Counted from the first letter of the stretch, positions 7,340 to 16,206 are shown. The stretch is 42,299 nucleotides of DNA from Actinomadura fibrosa (GCF_900659615.1 NZ_CAACUY010000065.1:1-42299); one strand, 5' to 3'. A program made the numbers and translations. Notes: generated by a model not told the origin, from the sequence alone.

Positions 7340-8707
7340 TCAGAGGGTCCTCGGGTCGACGGCGGCGGCCATGGCCCGGTAGCCGGCGTCGTTGGGGTGC
7401 AGGTGGTCGCCGCTGTCGTACGCGGCGCGGATGCGGTTGCGGCCGGGGTCCGCGGGGTCGGCGACGGCCCGGTCGAAGTCGACCACCGCGTCGTATTCGC
7501 CGCTCGTGCGGATCCAGCGGTTGACCTGCGCGCGGAGCCGCTCGCCCGCGGCGGTGTAGTGCGGGAAGCCCTCGTACGGGGTGAGGGTCGCGCCGATCAT
7601 CCTGATGCCCCGGGCGTGGCCGTCTCGGATCAGTCTCCGGTGGCCGTCGATGATCTGCCGCGCGGTGACCGTCGGCCGCGGGTTGTAGCAGCCGGAGCCG
7701 TCGTAGTCGTTGGAGAGGATGTCGTTGATGCCGAGGAGGACGATCGCGGTCCGGGGCCTGGGTTGTTGCAGGACGTCCCGCCGGAACCGGGTGACGGCCG
7801 CGTCGCCGAAGCAGGGTGAGCCGTTCAGGAGGCGGTTGCCGCCGATGCCGGTGTTGAGCACGCTCGCCGGGCGGCGCGCGGCGGCGAGCCGTTCGGTGAG
7901 CTCGTCGGGGTAGCGGTCGTCGGCGTCCGTGGACGAGCCCACGCCGTCGGTGATCGAGTCACCGAAGGCCACGACGGTGCCGCGTCCCGGTTCGCCGTGC
8001 ACGTCGATCCCCGTGAGGAAGTACGACGATGTGCTCGTGTCGGACGGGTCGAACGCGCCGCCGGTGTCGTACCGCTGGTCGCCGGAGGCGCGGTAGGCGG
8101 TCGCGGTCGCGAACATGTGGAAGGTGGCCGGGCCGGTCGGTTCGGCGAAGTACAGCGTCACCGTCAGCCGTTCCAGCGGGGAGACGGGGAATCGCAGTTC
8201 GTCGCTGGCGGTCTGCCGGCCCGCGGGGATGACGCCGGACGGAGAGCCGTGGAAGGTGAGCGTCCGGATGCTGCCGGGGCGTACGGAGGCGCGGTCGCCG
8301 GTCCTGGCGATCGTCGCGCCGGTCAGGCGCAGCGGTCCGGTTCCGTAGGCGTTGGACAGCCTGATGCGCAGGTGGGAACCGCCGATTCCGGCGCGGACGA
8401 TCTGGCGGACGGACTGGCCGGTGAATCCGGCGACGGACCAGTTGGGTCCGAAAGGGCCCGCGGTGGGGTGCTGGGGGGCCGTCGCCCACGCTCCCGTCCA
8501 GCCGTGCCCGGTCGTCGAGGCGATGGACGCGGGGCTGGGTGGTGCGAACACGAGCGCCAACGTCGTGGCGCCAGCTAACGCGAACGCGTACGTCCTGGAC
8601 GTGGAGCGCCGTTTCCTGAGCCGGGGAAACGGGTGCTTCGGAGGACGTGACGCGCGTCGCGTGTGCAGGGCGGGGGATCGGGAGGGAACCGGTGTCGGTG
8701 AGGTCAT
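7340..8707 (-). CDS. secreted SGNH/GDSL-family hydrolase
   Basis: A 455-residue protein. A basic N-terminus (about residues 1-38) leads to a hydrophobic segment, YAFALAGATTLALVFAPPSP, an export signal. The mature part starts with the TGAWATAPQHPT motif frequent in extracellular actinobacterial GDSL esterases, then a beta-sandwich-like stretch, then the SGNH domain with block I FGDSITDGVGSS (catalytic Ser), block III-type LLGINDIL and block V DHLHPNDAGYRAMA (Asp-His). It probably hydrolyses an ester outside the cell, such as acetylated polysaccharide or lipid; substrate unknown. It is divergent from the rppA-like gene with a 318-bp gap. Confidence 0.85.
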   Translation of the reverse strand: MTSPTPVPSRSPALHTRRASRPPKHPFPRLRKRRSTSRTYAFALAGATTLALVFAPPSPASIASTTGHGWTGAWATAPQHPTAGPFGPNWSVAGFTGQSVRQIVRAGIGGSHLRIRLSNAYGTGPLRLTGATIARTGDRASVRPGSIRTLTFHGSPSGVIPAGRQTASDELRFPVSPLERLTVTLYFAEPTGPATFHMFATATAYRASGDQRYDTGGAFDPSDTSTSSYFLTGIDVHGEPGRGTVVAFGDSITDGVGSSTDADDRYPDELTERLAAARRPASVLNTGIGGNRLLNGSPCFGDAAVTRFRRDVLQQPRPRTAIVLLGINDILSNDYDGSGCYNPRPTVTARQIIDGHRRLIRDGHARGIRMIGATLTPYEGFPHYTAAGERLRAQVNRWIRTSGEYDAVVDFDRAVADPADPGRNRIRAAYDSGDHLHPNDAGYRAMAAAVDPRTL

Positions 8708-9025
8708 GTCCGCCAGGCTGACACCATGGCCGGCGATCGTCGATGGGTCTCAACGTCTGGTGCGTGGGGAAGCCCTCGCCGGCGTCCAGGCCGCTCCGAA
8801 CGCCCGCGACGGCGGCTGTCGGGCTGGTACGGCTGATGACCAGAGCTTGGCATGCTGATGGGCATCGCCGTCCCCGTCACGGTTAGGAAGCAAGCAGGAA
8901 AGGGGCAGAGGTCGCAAACGGGAGCATTGTGCGCCCTTCGCAGTGCGGCTTGCGGCGCGTTCCCGCACCGGCGCAGGGTCGGGCGCGGGCGTGCACCGTG
9001 ACGCGTCGACGGACAGGGGGCGACG
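8708..9025. other. 318-bp divergent intergenic region
   Basis: It separates the secreted SGNH gene (-) from the type III polyketide synthase gene (+), so it should hold both promoters. I see no clear -35/-10 pair and no strong palindrome. The 11-mer CGGGAGCATTG at 8919-8929 recurs at 13168-13178 upstream of the DUF1996 gene. ACAGGGGG at 9013-9020 is the ribosome site of the synthase. Confidence 0.4.
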
Positions 9026-10090
9026 ATGCCGGTTCTGTGTGAGCCCGCCGTTGAGGTGCCCGAACACGTGGTGACGCTTGAGGACACGCTGGCGCTGGCG
9101 GAGCGCCTGCACGGCGCGCATCCGCAGCGGGAGCTGGTCCTGCGGCTGATCCGCAACACCGGGGTGCGGACCAGGCACATCGTCCTGCCGCTGGAGGAGA
9201 CGCTGCGGCAGCCCGGTTTCGAGCAGCGCAACGCCATCTACGGCCGGGAGGCGAGGCGGCGGGTGCCGTCGGTGGTCGAGGGGGCCCTGCGCAAGGCCGG
9301 TCTGCGGCCGGCCGACATCGACGCCATCGTGTGGGTGTCGTGCACCGGCTTCACGATGCCGTCGCCGACGGCCTGGCTGATCAACACGATGGGGTTCCGG
9401 TTCGACACCCGCCAGCTGCCGATCGCGCAGCTGGGCTGCGCGGCCGGCGCGGCGGCGATCAACCGGGCGCACGACTTCTGCCGGGCGCATCCGGGGAGCA
9501 GCGCGCTGATCGTGGCGTGCGAGTTCTGCTCGCTGTGCTACCAGCCGGACGACCACGACGTGGGCTCGCTGCTGTCGGACGGGCTGTTCGGCGACGCGGT
9601 CGCCGCCGCCGTCGTCCGCGGCGAGGGCGGTACCGGCGTCGAGCTGGAGGAGGACGCGGCCTACCTGATCCCCGGCACCGAGGAGTGGATCTCCTACGCG
9701 GTGAAGTCGACCGGTTTCCACTTCCGGCTCGACCGGCGCGTGCCCGGCACCATGGAGCCGCTGGCGCCGGTGCTGGACCGGGTCGCCGGCGGGCACGGAT
9801 GGGACGCCGCCGACCTGGACGTCTACATCATCCACGCGGGCGGTCCGCGCATCCTGAACGATTTGGCCCGGTTCCTGGCCATCGACCCCGGCACCTTCCG
9901 GCACAGCCGGGCCACCCTGACCGACTACGGCAACATCGCCAGCGCCGTCGTCCTGGACGGGCTGCGCAGGGTGTTCGCCGACGGCGGCGCCCGGTCCGGG
10001 GCCCGCACGATGATCGCCGGGTTCGGTCCCGGCATCACGGCCGAGATCACCTTGGGCACGTGGACCGCACCGGCCGGGGAGGGGCCGTGA
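9026..10090 (+). CDS. rppA: type III polyketide synthase, RppA-type (1,3,6,8-tetrahydroxynaphthalene synthase)
   Basis: A 354-residue chalcone-synthase-fold enzyme. The nucleophile sits in QLGCAAGAAAI (Cys138, the same number as in Streptomyces RppA). The His is in DVYIIHAGGPRIL and the Asn in TDYGNIASAVVL, giving the full Cys-His-Asn triad. Bacterial RppA enzymes condense five malonyl-CoA to tetrahydroxynaphthalene, which oxidises to flaviolin and pigment polymers. The ATG at 9026 follows ACAGGGGG. A cupin gene follows 19 bases downstream, matching RppA loci where a cupin monooxygenase (MomA type) turns the product into flaviolin. It lies 5 kb from the hydroxyanthranilate/acyl cluster and is probably an independent pigment pathway. 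Confidence 0.88.
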   Translation: MPVLCEPAVEVPEHVVTLEDTLALAERLHGAHPQRELVLRLIRNTGVRTRHIVLPLEETLRQPGFEQRNAIYGREARRRVPSVVEGALRKAGLRPADIDAIVWVSCTGFTMPSPTAWLINTMGFRFDTRQLPIAQLGCAAGAAAINRAHDFCRAHPGSSALIVACEFCSLCYQPDDHDVGSLLSDGLFGDAVAAAVVRGEGGTGVELEEDAAYLIPGTEEWISYAVKSTGFHFRLDRRVPGTMEPLAPVLDRVAGGHGWDAADLDVYIIHAGGPRILNDLARFLAIDPGTFRHSRATLTDYGNIASAVVLDGLRRVFADGGARSGARTMIAGFGPGITAEITLGTWTAPAGEGP

Positions 10091-10109
10091 CGAGGGGGTG
10101 CGGCGGCGG

Positions 10110-10577
10110 ATGAGCATGACGTTCCTCGCCCAGCGCGATCAGCAGGAGCGGCTGGAGTGGCTGGACGGCGGGGTGCTGTCCCTGCTGCTGGACGGTGCCG
10201 CCACCGACGGGCAGCTCATGGTGGGGCGCTTCGCGGTGCGGCGGGGTGAGGCGCCGCCGTACCACGTGCACACCCGGGAGGACGAGGTCTTCCTGCTGAT
10301 CGAGGGGACGGCGCTGCTGTGGTCCGACGGGCGGCGGAGTGAGCTGTCGGCCGGCGGTGTCGCGTTCCTGCCGCGCGGCGTCCCGCACGGTTACCGCATC
10401 ACCTCGCCGACCGCGGACCTGCTGATGATCTGCACGCCGAGCGGCATCGAGGGCATGTTCCGCGAGGTCGGCCGGGATGTGTCCGCGCCGCGTCCGCCGG
10501 GGTGGCGGGTCGACCTGGACCGGTTGGCCGAGGCCGCCGCCGAGCGGGGCAACACCATTCTCGGCCCGCCGCGCTAA
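10110..10577 (+). CDS. cupin-domain protein, probable partner of the type III PKS
   Basis: A 155-residue single-domain cupin. Motif 1 is PPYHVHTREDEVFLLIEG, holding the metal-binding His-X-His and Glu, and motif 2 is FLPRGVPHGYRITSP with the last His. The ATG at 10110 follows AGGGGG at 10093-10098; GTG at 10098 and ATG at 10116 are alternative starts. It is 19 bases after the rppA-like gene on the same strand and probably co-transcribed. Cupins at this position (MomA in Streptomyces) oxidise tetrahydroxynaphthalene to flaviolin, and that is the best guess here. The C-terminal region after residue 115 is not diagnostic. Confidence 0.75.
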   Translation: MSMTFLAQRDQQERLEWLDGGVLSLLLDGAATDGQLMVGRFAVRRGEAPPYHVHTREDEVFLLIEGTALLWSDGRRSELSAGGVAFLPRGVPHGYRITSPTADLLMICTPSGIEGMFREVGRDVSAPRPPGWRVDLDRLAEAAAERGNTILGPPR

Positions 10578-10580
10578 GCG

Positions 10581-11105
10581 TTAGGGCGGCGGTGTCTTGA
10601 AGAGGGTGATCTGGTGGGTGTCGTAGGCGGCGCGCATCCGCGCGATGGCCTCCCGGTGCTCGGACGGAGGGCGGGTGGTCAGGATCTCCGCCATCGCCTC
10701 CAGGTAGGACTCCAGGGCGCCCACGGGTGAGGCGATCGTCAGGAGCCTCGCGGGCGCGCGGGTCGTGTTGCGGAAGGCGTGCGGGCAGCCGCGCGGGATG
10801 ATCGCGCAGGTCCCGGCCTCGGCCCGGACCGGCCGTCGGCCGTCGGCGCTCTCCCACTCGTCCCAGCCGTCGGCGGTGCGCCGGGTCGGCTCGAAGGCGA
10901 ACAGCTCCAGTTCTCCGTCGAGCACGTAGAAGCACTCGTCGGTGCCGTTGTGCAGGTGGGCGCCGACGTCCAGGCCGGGGGCGATCAGGTTCTCCACGAT
11001 CGAGGCGTGATGGGCCTCGGGTCCGGTGACCAGGAACGTCGCCTGGAAGGTGGGCGTGCTGACGCTCCGTCCTTCCCCGGGCAGGATGATCCGTCCGGTG
11101 CTCAT
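10581..11105 (-). CDS. cupin-domain protein
   Basis: A 174-residue cupin with motif 1 VGAHLHNGTDECFYVLDGEL (His, His, Glu) and motif 2 AIIPRGCPHAFRNTTR, resembling quercetin-dioxygenase-like proteins. Its ATG at 11105 overlaps the stop of the upstream GlxA-type regulator by four bases (ATGA), so the two are translationally coupled. It converges with the other cupin with three bases between stops. The substrate is unknown. Although both are cupins, this one shares no obvious extended similarity with the RppA-linked one. Confidence 0.78.
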   Translation of the reverse strand: MSTGRIILPGEGRSVSTPTFQATFLVTGPEAHHASIVENLIAPGLDVGAHLHNGTDECFYVLDGELELFAFEPTRRTADGWDEWESADGRRPVRAEAGTCAIIPRGCPHAFRNTTRAPARLLTIASPVGALESYLEAMAEILTTRPPSEHREAIARMRAAYDTHQITLFKTPPP

Positions 11106-12181
11106 CGCGCGTCCTCGCCCGCGTCGTCCTCCGGCATACGTTCGTACCTACCAGTCGGTGGGGACGGCGAAACCCGGGTGCTGCGCCGTCCGCCGCGCCT
11201 GCCCGGGGTTCGGTCGGCCTTGCGGCGGAAGGCCGCGCGGTAGTCGCCGGGGCGCCGGCCGGTGTGTTTGGCGAAGAGCGCGGCGAAGGTGCCGGGGTCC
11301 CGGTAGCCGACGGTGGCGGCGACGGCGGCGATGGTCAGGTCCGTGGTCTCCAGGAGATGGCGGGCGCGGCGGACGCGCGCGGACTGGAGGTAGCCGAGCG
11401 GGCTCTGCCCGGTTTCGGCGGAGAAGCGCCGGAGCAGCGTCCTGGCGCTGACGTTGGAGGCCGCCGCCAGGGCGGTGAGGTCGTAGCGGGCGGTGAGGTC
11501 CTGGTCGAGGCGGCGCATGACCCGGTGGGAGAACGCGTTCCCGGGCCGCGGCAGCAGCCGGGCGTCCACGTAGGGGGACTGGGAGGACCGCGCGTCGTCG
11601 AGGAGGGCGATCCGCGCCGTGGTGCGCGCGACGCCCGCGCCGCTGTGCCGGCGGATCATCTCCAGCGCCAGGTCGTACATGGCGCTGAAGGCCGCCGTCG
11701 TCGTGACCCCCCGGTCGGTGACGACGAGGTGCTCGGGCCGGACGTCGGCGCCGGGGCAGCGCCGGGCGAGCTCGTCCGCCATGAGCCAGGCCGTCGTGGC
11801 GCGGCGGCCGTCGAGCAGCCCCGCTTCGGCGAGGAGGAACGCGCCGACGCAGATCGACACGACGGCGTTGCCCGTGTCCGCGTGCGCCCGGATCGCCGCG
11901 GTCTCCAGGGCGAGCGCCGCGAGCCTGGCCTCCACGTCCGGCCCGGACACCAGCTCGAACCCGGGCACCACCAGGACGTCCACCTCGCGCAACGGTGCGA
12001 CGGCCAGTTCCTGCCCGCCGGACGCGACGACCCTGCGCCGGGGCGAGACGACCGAGACCCGGTATCCGGCGTGCTCGGGCCCGGCGATGTGCGCGGCCAT
12101 CGTCAGCAGGTCGGGGACCCCGAACACCTCGGACGCGAAGCAGCCCGGATAGGCCAGCACCCCGATCCGCAACGCGCTCAC
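11102..12181 (-). CDS. GlxA-family transcriptional regulator (DJ-1/PfpI domain plus AraC HTH)
   Basis: A 359-residue protein. Residues 1 to about 185 form a class I glutamine-amidotransferase-like/DJ-1 domain (IGVLAYPGCFASEVFGVPDL at the start, VSICVGAFLLAEAGLLDGR with the elbow Cys). The last ~100 residues are an AraC-type double HTH (LTALAAASNVSARTLLRRFS and IAAVAATVGYRDPGTFAALF). The GTG at 12181 begins the family's usual N-terminus; the frame is open to 12304 but the extra part is not conserved-looking. It is divergent from the dienelactone hydrolase gene, and a 13-bp inverted repeat abuts its start. It probably controls the hydrolase and its own operon. Confidence 0.87.
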   Translation of the reverse strand: MSALRIGVLAYPGCFASEVFGVPDLLTMAAHIAGPEHAGYRVSVVSPRRRVVASGGQELAVAPLREVDVLVVPGFELVSGPDVEARLAALALETAAIRAHADTGNAVVSICVGAFLLAEAGLLDGRRATTAWLMADELARRCPGADVRPEHLVVTDRGVTTTAAFSAMYDLALEMIRRHSGAGVARTTARIALLDDARSSQSPYVDARLLPRPGNAFSHRVMRRLDQDLTARYDLTALAAASNVSARTLLRRFSAETGQSPLGYLQSARVRRARHLLETTDLTIAAVAATVGYRDPGTFAALFAKHTGRRPGDYRAAFRRKADRTPGRRGGRRSTRVSPSPPTGRYERMPEDDAGEDAR

Positions 12182-12223
12182 GATTGGCGAGATTACCCCC
12201 GTATATGGCGATCTCGCCCATCG
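12181..12223. promoter_or_regulatory. inverted repeat operator between glxA-type gene and dienelactone hydrolase
   Basis: CGATTGGCGAGAT (12181-12193) and ATCTCGCCCATCG (12211-12223) pair at 12 of 13 positions, separated by 17 bases that include the AT-rich GTATATGG. The left arm begins at the regulator's GTG start. This is a plausible binding site for an AraC-type dimer controlling both genes. Confidence 0.55.
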
Positions 12224-12257
12224 TGCTCCGCCGGGCCGATCGTCCACCCTGACGGTC

Positions 12258-13088
12258 ATGAACCCTGCGGAGCACCCCGGTGACGACGACCTCGGCGACT
12301 TCACCCGCCGGCTGGTGGACGTGGACGGAACGGTGAAGCCGGTCTACGTCGCCGGGTCCGGCCCGGCCGTCGTCCTGATGCCGGAGATGCCGGGCATCAG
12401 CCCCGACGTCCTGCGCCTGGCCCGGTGGATCCGGGACGCGGGCTTCACCGTCCACGTTCCCTCCCTCTTCGGCGCGGACGGTGCCTACCCCGCGACCGAG
12501 GCGGGCCGGGAGGTGATCCGCCGGGCCTGCGTCAGCGCCGAGTTCCGCGCGTTCGCCGGAGGCGGCACCAGCCCCGTGACCGCCTGGCTGCGCGGCCTGG
12601 CCCGCCGGGCGCACGCCGAGTGCGGCGGGCCGGGCGTCGGCGCCGTCGGGCTGTGCTTCACCGGCAACTTCGCCCTGACGATGACGCTGGAGCCGTCCGT
12701 GATCGCGCCGGTCCTCAACCACCCGTCCCTTCCGCTGGACGACCCGGCCGGGCTCGAACTCGGCGGTGAGGACGCCCGCGCCGTCCGCGACCGCGTCGTC
12801 CGGGACGGCCTGCGCGTGCTCGCCTACCGCTTCGACAACGACCGCTGGTGCACCGGGCGGCGCTTCGCCGCCTACCGCCGGCTCCTCGGCGACGCCTTCG
12901 ACGGCCGCGTCCTCGACGGCGCCACCGCCAACCCCGAGCCGCCCCCGTTCTTCCGCGACATGGTCGGGACGCCGCACAGCGTCGTCACCGCCCACCTGGT
13001 GAACGAGGAAGGCCATCCGACCCTGCGGGCCCGCGACGAGATCCTCGCCTTCCTGGCGGACCGGCTGGCGACCGCGTCCAGGCCGTGA
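12258..13088 (+). CDS. dienelactone hydrolase-family alpha/beta hydrolase
   Basis: A 276-residue alpha/beta hydrolase. The nucleophile elbow is GAVGLCFTGNF with Cys133, as in dienelactone hydrolases, rather than Ser. The oxyanion region is VLMPEMPGISP and the C-terminal His is in HLVNEEGHPTLRA. The family cleaves cyclic or thioester-like lactones in aromatic breakdown, but many members have other roles. It is divergent from the GlxA-type regulator with a shared operator, so it is a likely regulatory target. The ribosome site before the ATG at 12258 is weak. Confidence 0.82.
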   Translation: MNPAEHPGDDDLGDFTRRLVDVDGTVKPVYVAGSGPAVVLMPEMPGISPDVLRLARWIRDAGFTVHVPSLFGADGAYPATEAGREVIRRACVSAEFRAFAGGGTSPVTAWLRGLARRAHAECGGPGVGAVGLCFTGNFALTMTLEPSVIAPVLNHPSLPLDDPAGLELGGEDARAVRDRVVRDGLRVLAYRFDNDRWCTGRRFAAYRRLLGDAFDGRVLDGATANPEPPPFFRDMVGTPHSVVTAHLVNEEGHPTLRARDEILAFLADRLATASRP

Positions 13089-13533
13089 TCCCGGCCTGCC
13101 TCATGACCTGAACGGGTGTCGGGGCGCTGCGGGCTTGACCTGCTGTGGGGGCGTGGGGGCGTGGGGGCGGGAGCATTGAACAGTCGCGCCCGCACGCGCG
13201 TACCTGTGGGTGGGATCGGCGGCGTCGGACAGGTGCGGGCGGCGCCGGTCTCGTGGGTGAGGAGGCGACGGTCCGTGCGGCTCGAAGCCGGGTGAAGGGT
13301 GCCGCACGGTCCGTCGCGTCGCGCCGCGGGCACGCTGCCCGTGACGCCGCTGACGCTAGACCGTGCGGTGCGCTGACGGGGGTCCTTAACCTTCCGTTAG
13401 ACCTCGACTGAGCGGGAGCTAAGCCACAGATTCCGTCCGATCGCGTTGAACCGCCACGGCGGTCGCTCCCGTACCACTGGACTGAAGCCGGGTGATCCTT
13501 CCTCACACCCACCAAAAAAAGGGGGAGCGCCGC
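13089..13533. other. 445-bp intergenic region with short repeats
   Basis: No gene is supported here. It holds three tandem copies of GTGGGGGC (13145-13168), the 11-mer CGGGAGCATTG (13168-13178) also seen at 8919, and a small palindrome ACCGCCACGGCGGT (13450-13463). The stretch 13380-13450 is less GC-rich and probably contains the promoter of the DUF1996 gene, whose ribosome site AAAGGGGGAG lies at 13517-13526. Confidence 0.45.
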
Positions 13534-14973
13534 ATGCGAGACGCACGGCGAACGCGATCTGCCCTGCGCACCCGTCCCACCCTGCGCACCGCCGCCCTGG
13601 CCGCCGGAAGCGGCCTGGTCCTGGCCGCCCTGCCCGTGTCCGGGACGGCGGCCTCGGCATCGGCCTCGGCGTCGGCCGCGCAGACGGTCACCTGCCCGTC
13701 CGTGGCGGACCGGCTGCCCGCCGTCCCGGCGCGCGCGCAGGCGGAGGTGGACCGGAACCTGGCCCTCCTCGACACCCAGATCAAGGAGGCGAACGCGCGG
13801 CTCGTCTCGTCGGCGGGGGAGGGCGGGCCGAACTTCGTCCAGAACGCGATCCTCGGGCCGCTGCGGGACAAGCGCGTCGCCACCCTCAACCGCATCGCGA
13901 CGGCCATCGGACGGCAGGGCACCCGCCCGGAGGGCCTGGACGCCCTCGCCGCCTGCACCGTCTCCGGGACGCCCGGCTCGGCCAGCGGAACCCCGTCCCC
14001 GACCGGAACGGCCCAGCCCGGAACGGCCCAGCCCGGCACCGGGCAGCCGGGCAACGGGCAGGCGGGCGGGGACGCGCGGCGGCACCCCGCACCGGAGGAC
14101 TTCATCGACATCCGCAAGGTGCCGCGGGCCCCGAAGGCCGCGCGGCCCGCCCGCGGCGCGTCCCGGGGAACGTTCACCTCCCAGTGCGGCCGCAACCAGA
14201 ACGGGCACCGCAACCCCGACAACTTCATCGTCGCGCCCGGCGTCCAGAACGGCGCCCACCACACCCACGACTACGTCGGCAACCTCACCACCGACGGGTT
14301 CTCCGACGACGAGAGCCTCGCGCGCGGCGGGACGACCTGCCGGCGCGGCGACAAGTCCGCCTACTTCTGGCCCGTGCTGCGGCTGCGGAGCGCGAAGGAC
14401 GCCGCGCAGAACGACCAGAGCGCCGCCGACCTCAACATCGGCCGCATCGTGACGCCCACGACGGTGTCGCTCCAGTTCCGCGGGAACGCGGCCGGCAAGG
14501 TGACGGCGATGCCCCGGTTCCTGCGGATCATCACCGGCGACGCCAAGTCCGCGACCAACGGCGCCGCCAACGCGCGGGCCGCGTGGACCTGCACCGGGTT
14601 CACCGACCGCGTGACCGCGGCCAAGTACCCGATCTGCCCGCGCGGCAGCCGCGTCGCCCGGGTCCTGGACTTCCCGAGCTGCTGGGACGGGCGCAACACC
14701 GACAGCGCCAACCACCGCACCCACGTCGTGTTCCCCGCCGCGTCGGGGGCCTGCCCGTCCGGGACGCGGCCGGTCCCGCAGCTCCGCATGACGCTGACCT
14801 ACGCGCTCAACGTCGGCAGGACCCAGATCGCGCAGGGACGCGTCTACGCCCTGGACAGCTTCCCCGAGCAGCTGCACAACCCGGTCACCGACCACGCCGA
14901 CTTCGAGAACGTCATGCCGGGCGGGCTGATGCGGCGCGCCGTCCAGTGCATCAACCGGGGCCGCCGCTGCTGA
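13534..14973 (+). CDS. secreted DUF1996 protein
   Basis: A 479-residue exported protein. The ATG at 13534 follows AAAGGGGGAG; an ATG at 13492 is in frame but has no ribosome site. Residues 1 to about 50 are a signal peptide (basic start, then LAAGSGLVLAALPVSGTAAS). A coiled/helical region and a Pro/Gly/Thr linker (GTAQPGTAQPGTGQPGNG) follow. From about residue 210 on is the DUF1996 domain, with QNGAHHTHDYVGN carrying a His cluster, and paired cysteines such as CPRGSR and FPSCWDGRN. DUF1996 proteins are secreted by fungi and actinomycetes; the biochemical role is unknown, and polysaccharide or metal binding are only suggestions. It converges with the aminotransferase gene, 21 bases apart. Confidence 0.83.
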   Translation: MRDARRTRSALRTRPTLRTAALAAGSGLVLAALPVSGTAASASASASAAQTVTCPSVADRLPAVPARAQAEVDRNLALLDTQIKEANARLVSSAGEGGPNFVQNAILGPLRDKRVATLNRIATAIGRQGTRPEGLDALAACTVSGTPGSASGTPSPTGTAQPGTAQPGTGQPGNGQAGGDARRHPAPEDFIDIRKVPRAPKAARPARGASRGTFTSQCGRNQNGHRNPDNFIVAPGVQNGAHHTHDYVGNLTTDGFSDDESLARGGTTCRRGDKSAYFWPVLRLRSAKDAAQNDQSAADLNIGRIVTPTTVSLQFRGNAAGKVTAMPRFLRIITGDAKSATNGAANARAAWTCTGFTDRVTAAKYPICPRGSRVARVLDFPSCWDGRNTDSANHRTHVVFPAASGACPSGTRPVPQLRMTLTYALNVGRTQIAQGRVYALDSFPEQLHNPVTDHADFENVMPGGLMRRAVQCINRGRRC

Positions 14974-14994
14974 ACCCGCGGGCGGCGCGCCCGT

Positions 14995-16206
14995 TCAGAG
15001 GGCGGCGACGGCGTCCCGGAAGGCGCCGAGCAGGAAGCCGATCTCCGGTTCGTCCCACACGGCGGGCGGGCAGAGCCGGACGACGGTGTCCGCGCCGAGC
15101 GGCGGCGAGGTGATCACGTTCCGGTCGAGCAGGGCGGCGGTGAGCGCGGCGGCCCGGTCGGGCGCCGCCAGCTCGACGCCGATGAGCAGGCCCCGTCCGC
15201 GGACCTCGCGGACGGGGCCGCCCGGCGGCGCTGCGGCGCGCAGCCCGGCCAGCAGCCGCGCGCCGGTGGCCTCGGCGCGGGCGAGCAGGCCGTCCCGCTC
15301 GATCGCGCCGATGGTCGCGGTCACCGCGGCCATGGCGAGCGGCGCGCCGCCGAATGTCGAGCTGTGCAGCCGGTGGCTGCGGTCGATCGGCCGGAACGCG
15401 CGGTCCGTGCCGATGACCGCGCTGACCGGCACGCAGCCGCCGCCCAGCGACTTGCCCGCGAGGAGGACGTCGGGGACGACGCCCTCCCGGTCGCAGCCCC
15501 ACCAGGTGCCGCCGAGGCGTCCCAGGCCCGTCTGGATCTCGTCCACGACGAGGAAGGCGTCGTGGCGGCGGCACTCCTCGGCGACCGCGGCGAGGTAGCC
15601 GTCCGGGGGGACGCGGACGCCGCCCTCGCCCTGCACCGGCTCCACGATCACGCACGCCCGGCCCGGCGTCCCGGCGAGCTCGGCGCCGAGCGCGGCCGCG
15701 TCGCCGTAGGGGACGGTGCTCACGTCGGGCAGCAGCGGACGGAACGGGCGCTGGAAGGCCGGGCGGTCGGTGACGCTCAGCGCCCCGAGCGTCTTGCCGT
15801 GGAAGCCGCCCGACATCGCGACGACCCGGCGCCGCCCGGCGGCGCGCGCCAGCTTGAGCGCCGTCTCGACCGCCTCGGCGCCGGAGCAGGCGAAGTACAC
15901 GTGGTCCAGGCCGGGCGGGGCGATGCCGGCCAGCCGGGCGGACGCCGCGGCCAGCTCCGCCGACAGCAGCGTCCGGGTGGCCAGGGGATGGCGGTCGAGC
16001 TGCGCGTGCACGGCCGCCACCACCGCCGGGTGCCGGTGGCCGAGCAGGAACACCCCGTACCCGCCGCAGTCGAGCAGGGCGCGGCCCCGGTCGTCGTGCA
16101 CCCAGGCGCCCTCCGAACGGGTCTCCACCGGCAGGCCCGACCGGGCCGCCATGGCGCTGACGTGCCGTTCGTAGAGCTTGACGACCTCGTCCCGCCCGCC
16201 GCTCAT
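14995..16206 (-). CDS. class III PLP-dependent aminotransferase
   Basis: A 403-residue fold-type I aminotransferase of the ornithine/acetylornithine/diaminobutyrate class. Key parts are YFACSGAEAVETALKLARAA (phosphate-binding), FHGKTLGALSVT, the Asp in FLVVDEIQTGLGRLG, the PLP Lys in VLLAGKSLGGGCVPVSAV, and STFGGAPLAMAAV. The ATG at 16206 overlaps the stop of the SGNH-methyltransferase gene by four bases, so it is the last gene of the coupled operon starting at 24362. It may move an amino group onto an aldehyde or keto intermediate of the cluster product, or supply an omega-amino building block; the substrate cannot be read from sequence. Confidence 0.88.
   Translation of the reverse strand: MSGGRDEVVKLYERHVSAMAARSGLPVETRSEGAWVHDDRGRALLDCGGYGVFLLGHRHPAVVAAVHAQLDRHPLATRTLLSAELAAASARLAGIAPPGLDHVYFACSGAEAVETALKLARAAGRRRVVAMSGGFHGKTLGALSVTDRPAFQRPFRPLLPDVSTVPYGDAAALGAELAGTPGRACVIVEPVQGEGGVRVPPDGYLAAVAEECRRHDAFLVVDEIQTGLGRLGGTWWGCDREGVVPDVLLAGKSLGGGCVPVSAVIGTDRAFRPIDRSHRLHSSTFGGAPLAMAAVTATIGAIERDGLLARAEATGARLLAGLRAAAPPGGPVREVRGRGLLIGVELAAPDRAAALTAALLDRNVITSPPLGADTVVRLCPPAVWDEPEIGFLLGAFRDAVAAL

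Noticed and set aside
9026..10090. Type III polyketide synthase as part of the hydroxyanthranilate cluster
   Set aside because: It is separated by five unrelated genes and converging transcription, and already has a cupin partner that explains it.
11148..13016. 622-residue minus-strand open frame across the GlxA-type and hydrolase genes
   Set aside because: It overlaps two clear genes in other frames and has only shadow-type composition.
8919..13178. Shared 11-mer CGGGAGCATTG upstream of two secreted/RppA-linked genes as a regulon motif
   Set aside because: Only two copies, different surroundings and spacing; too weak to claim, though noted in the gap entries.
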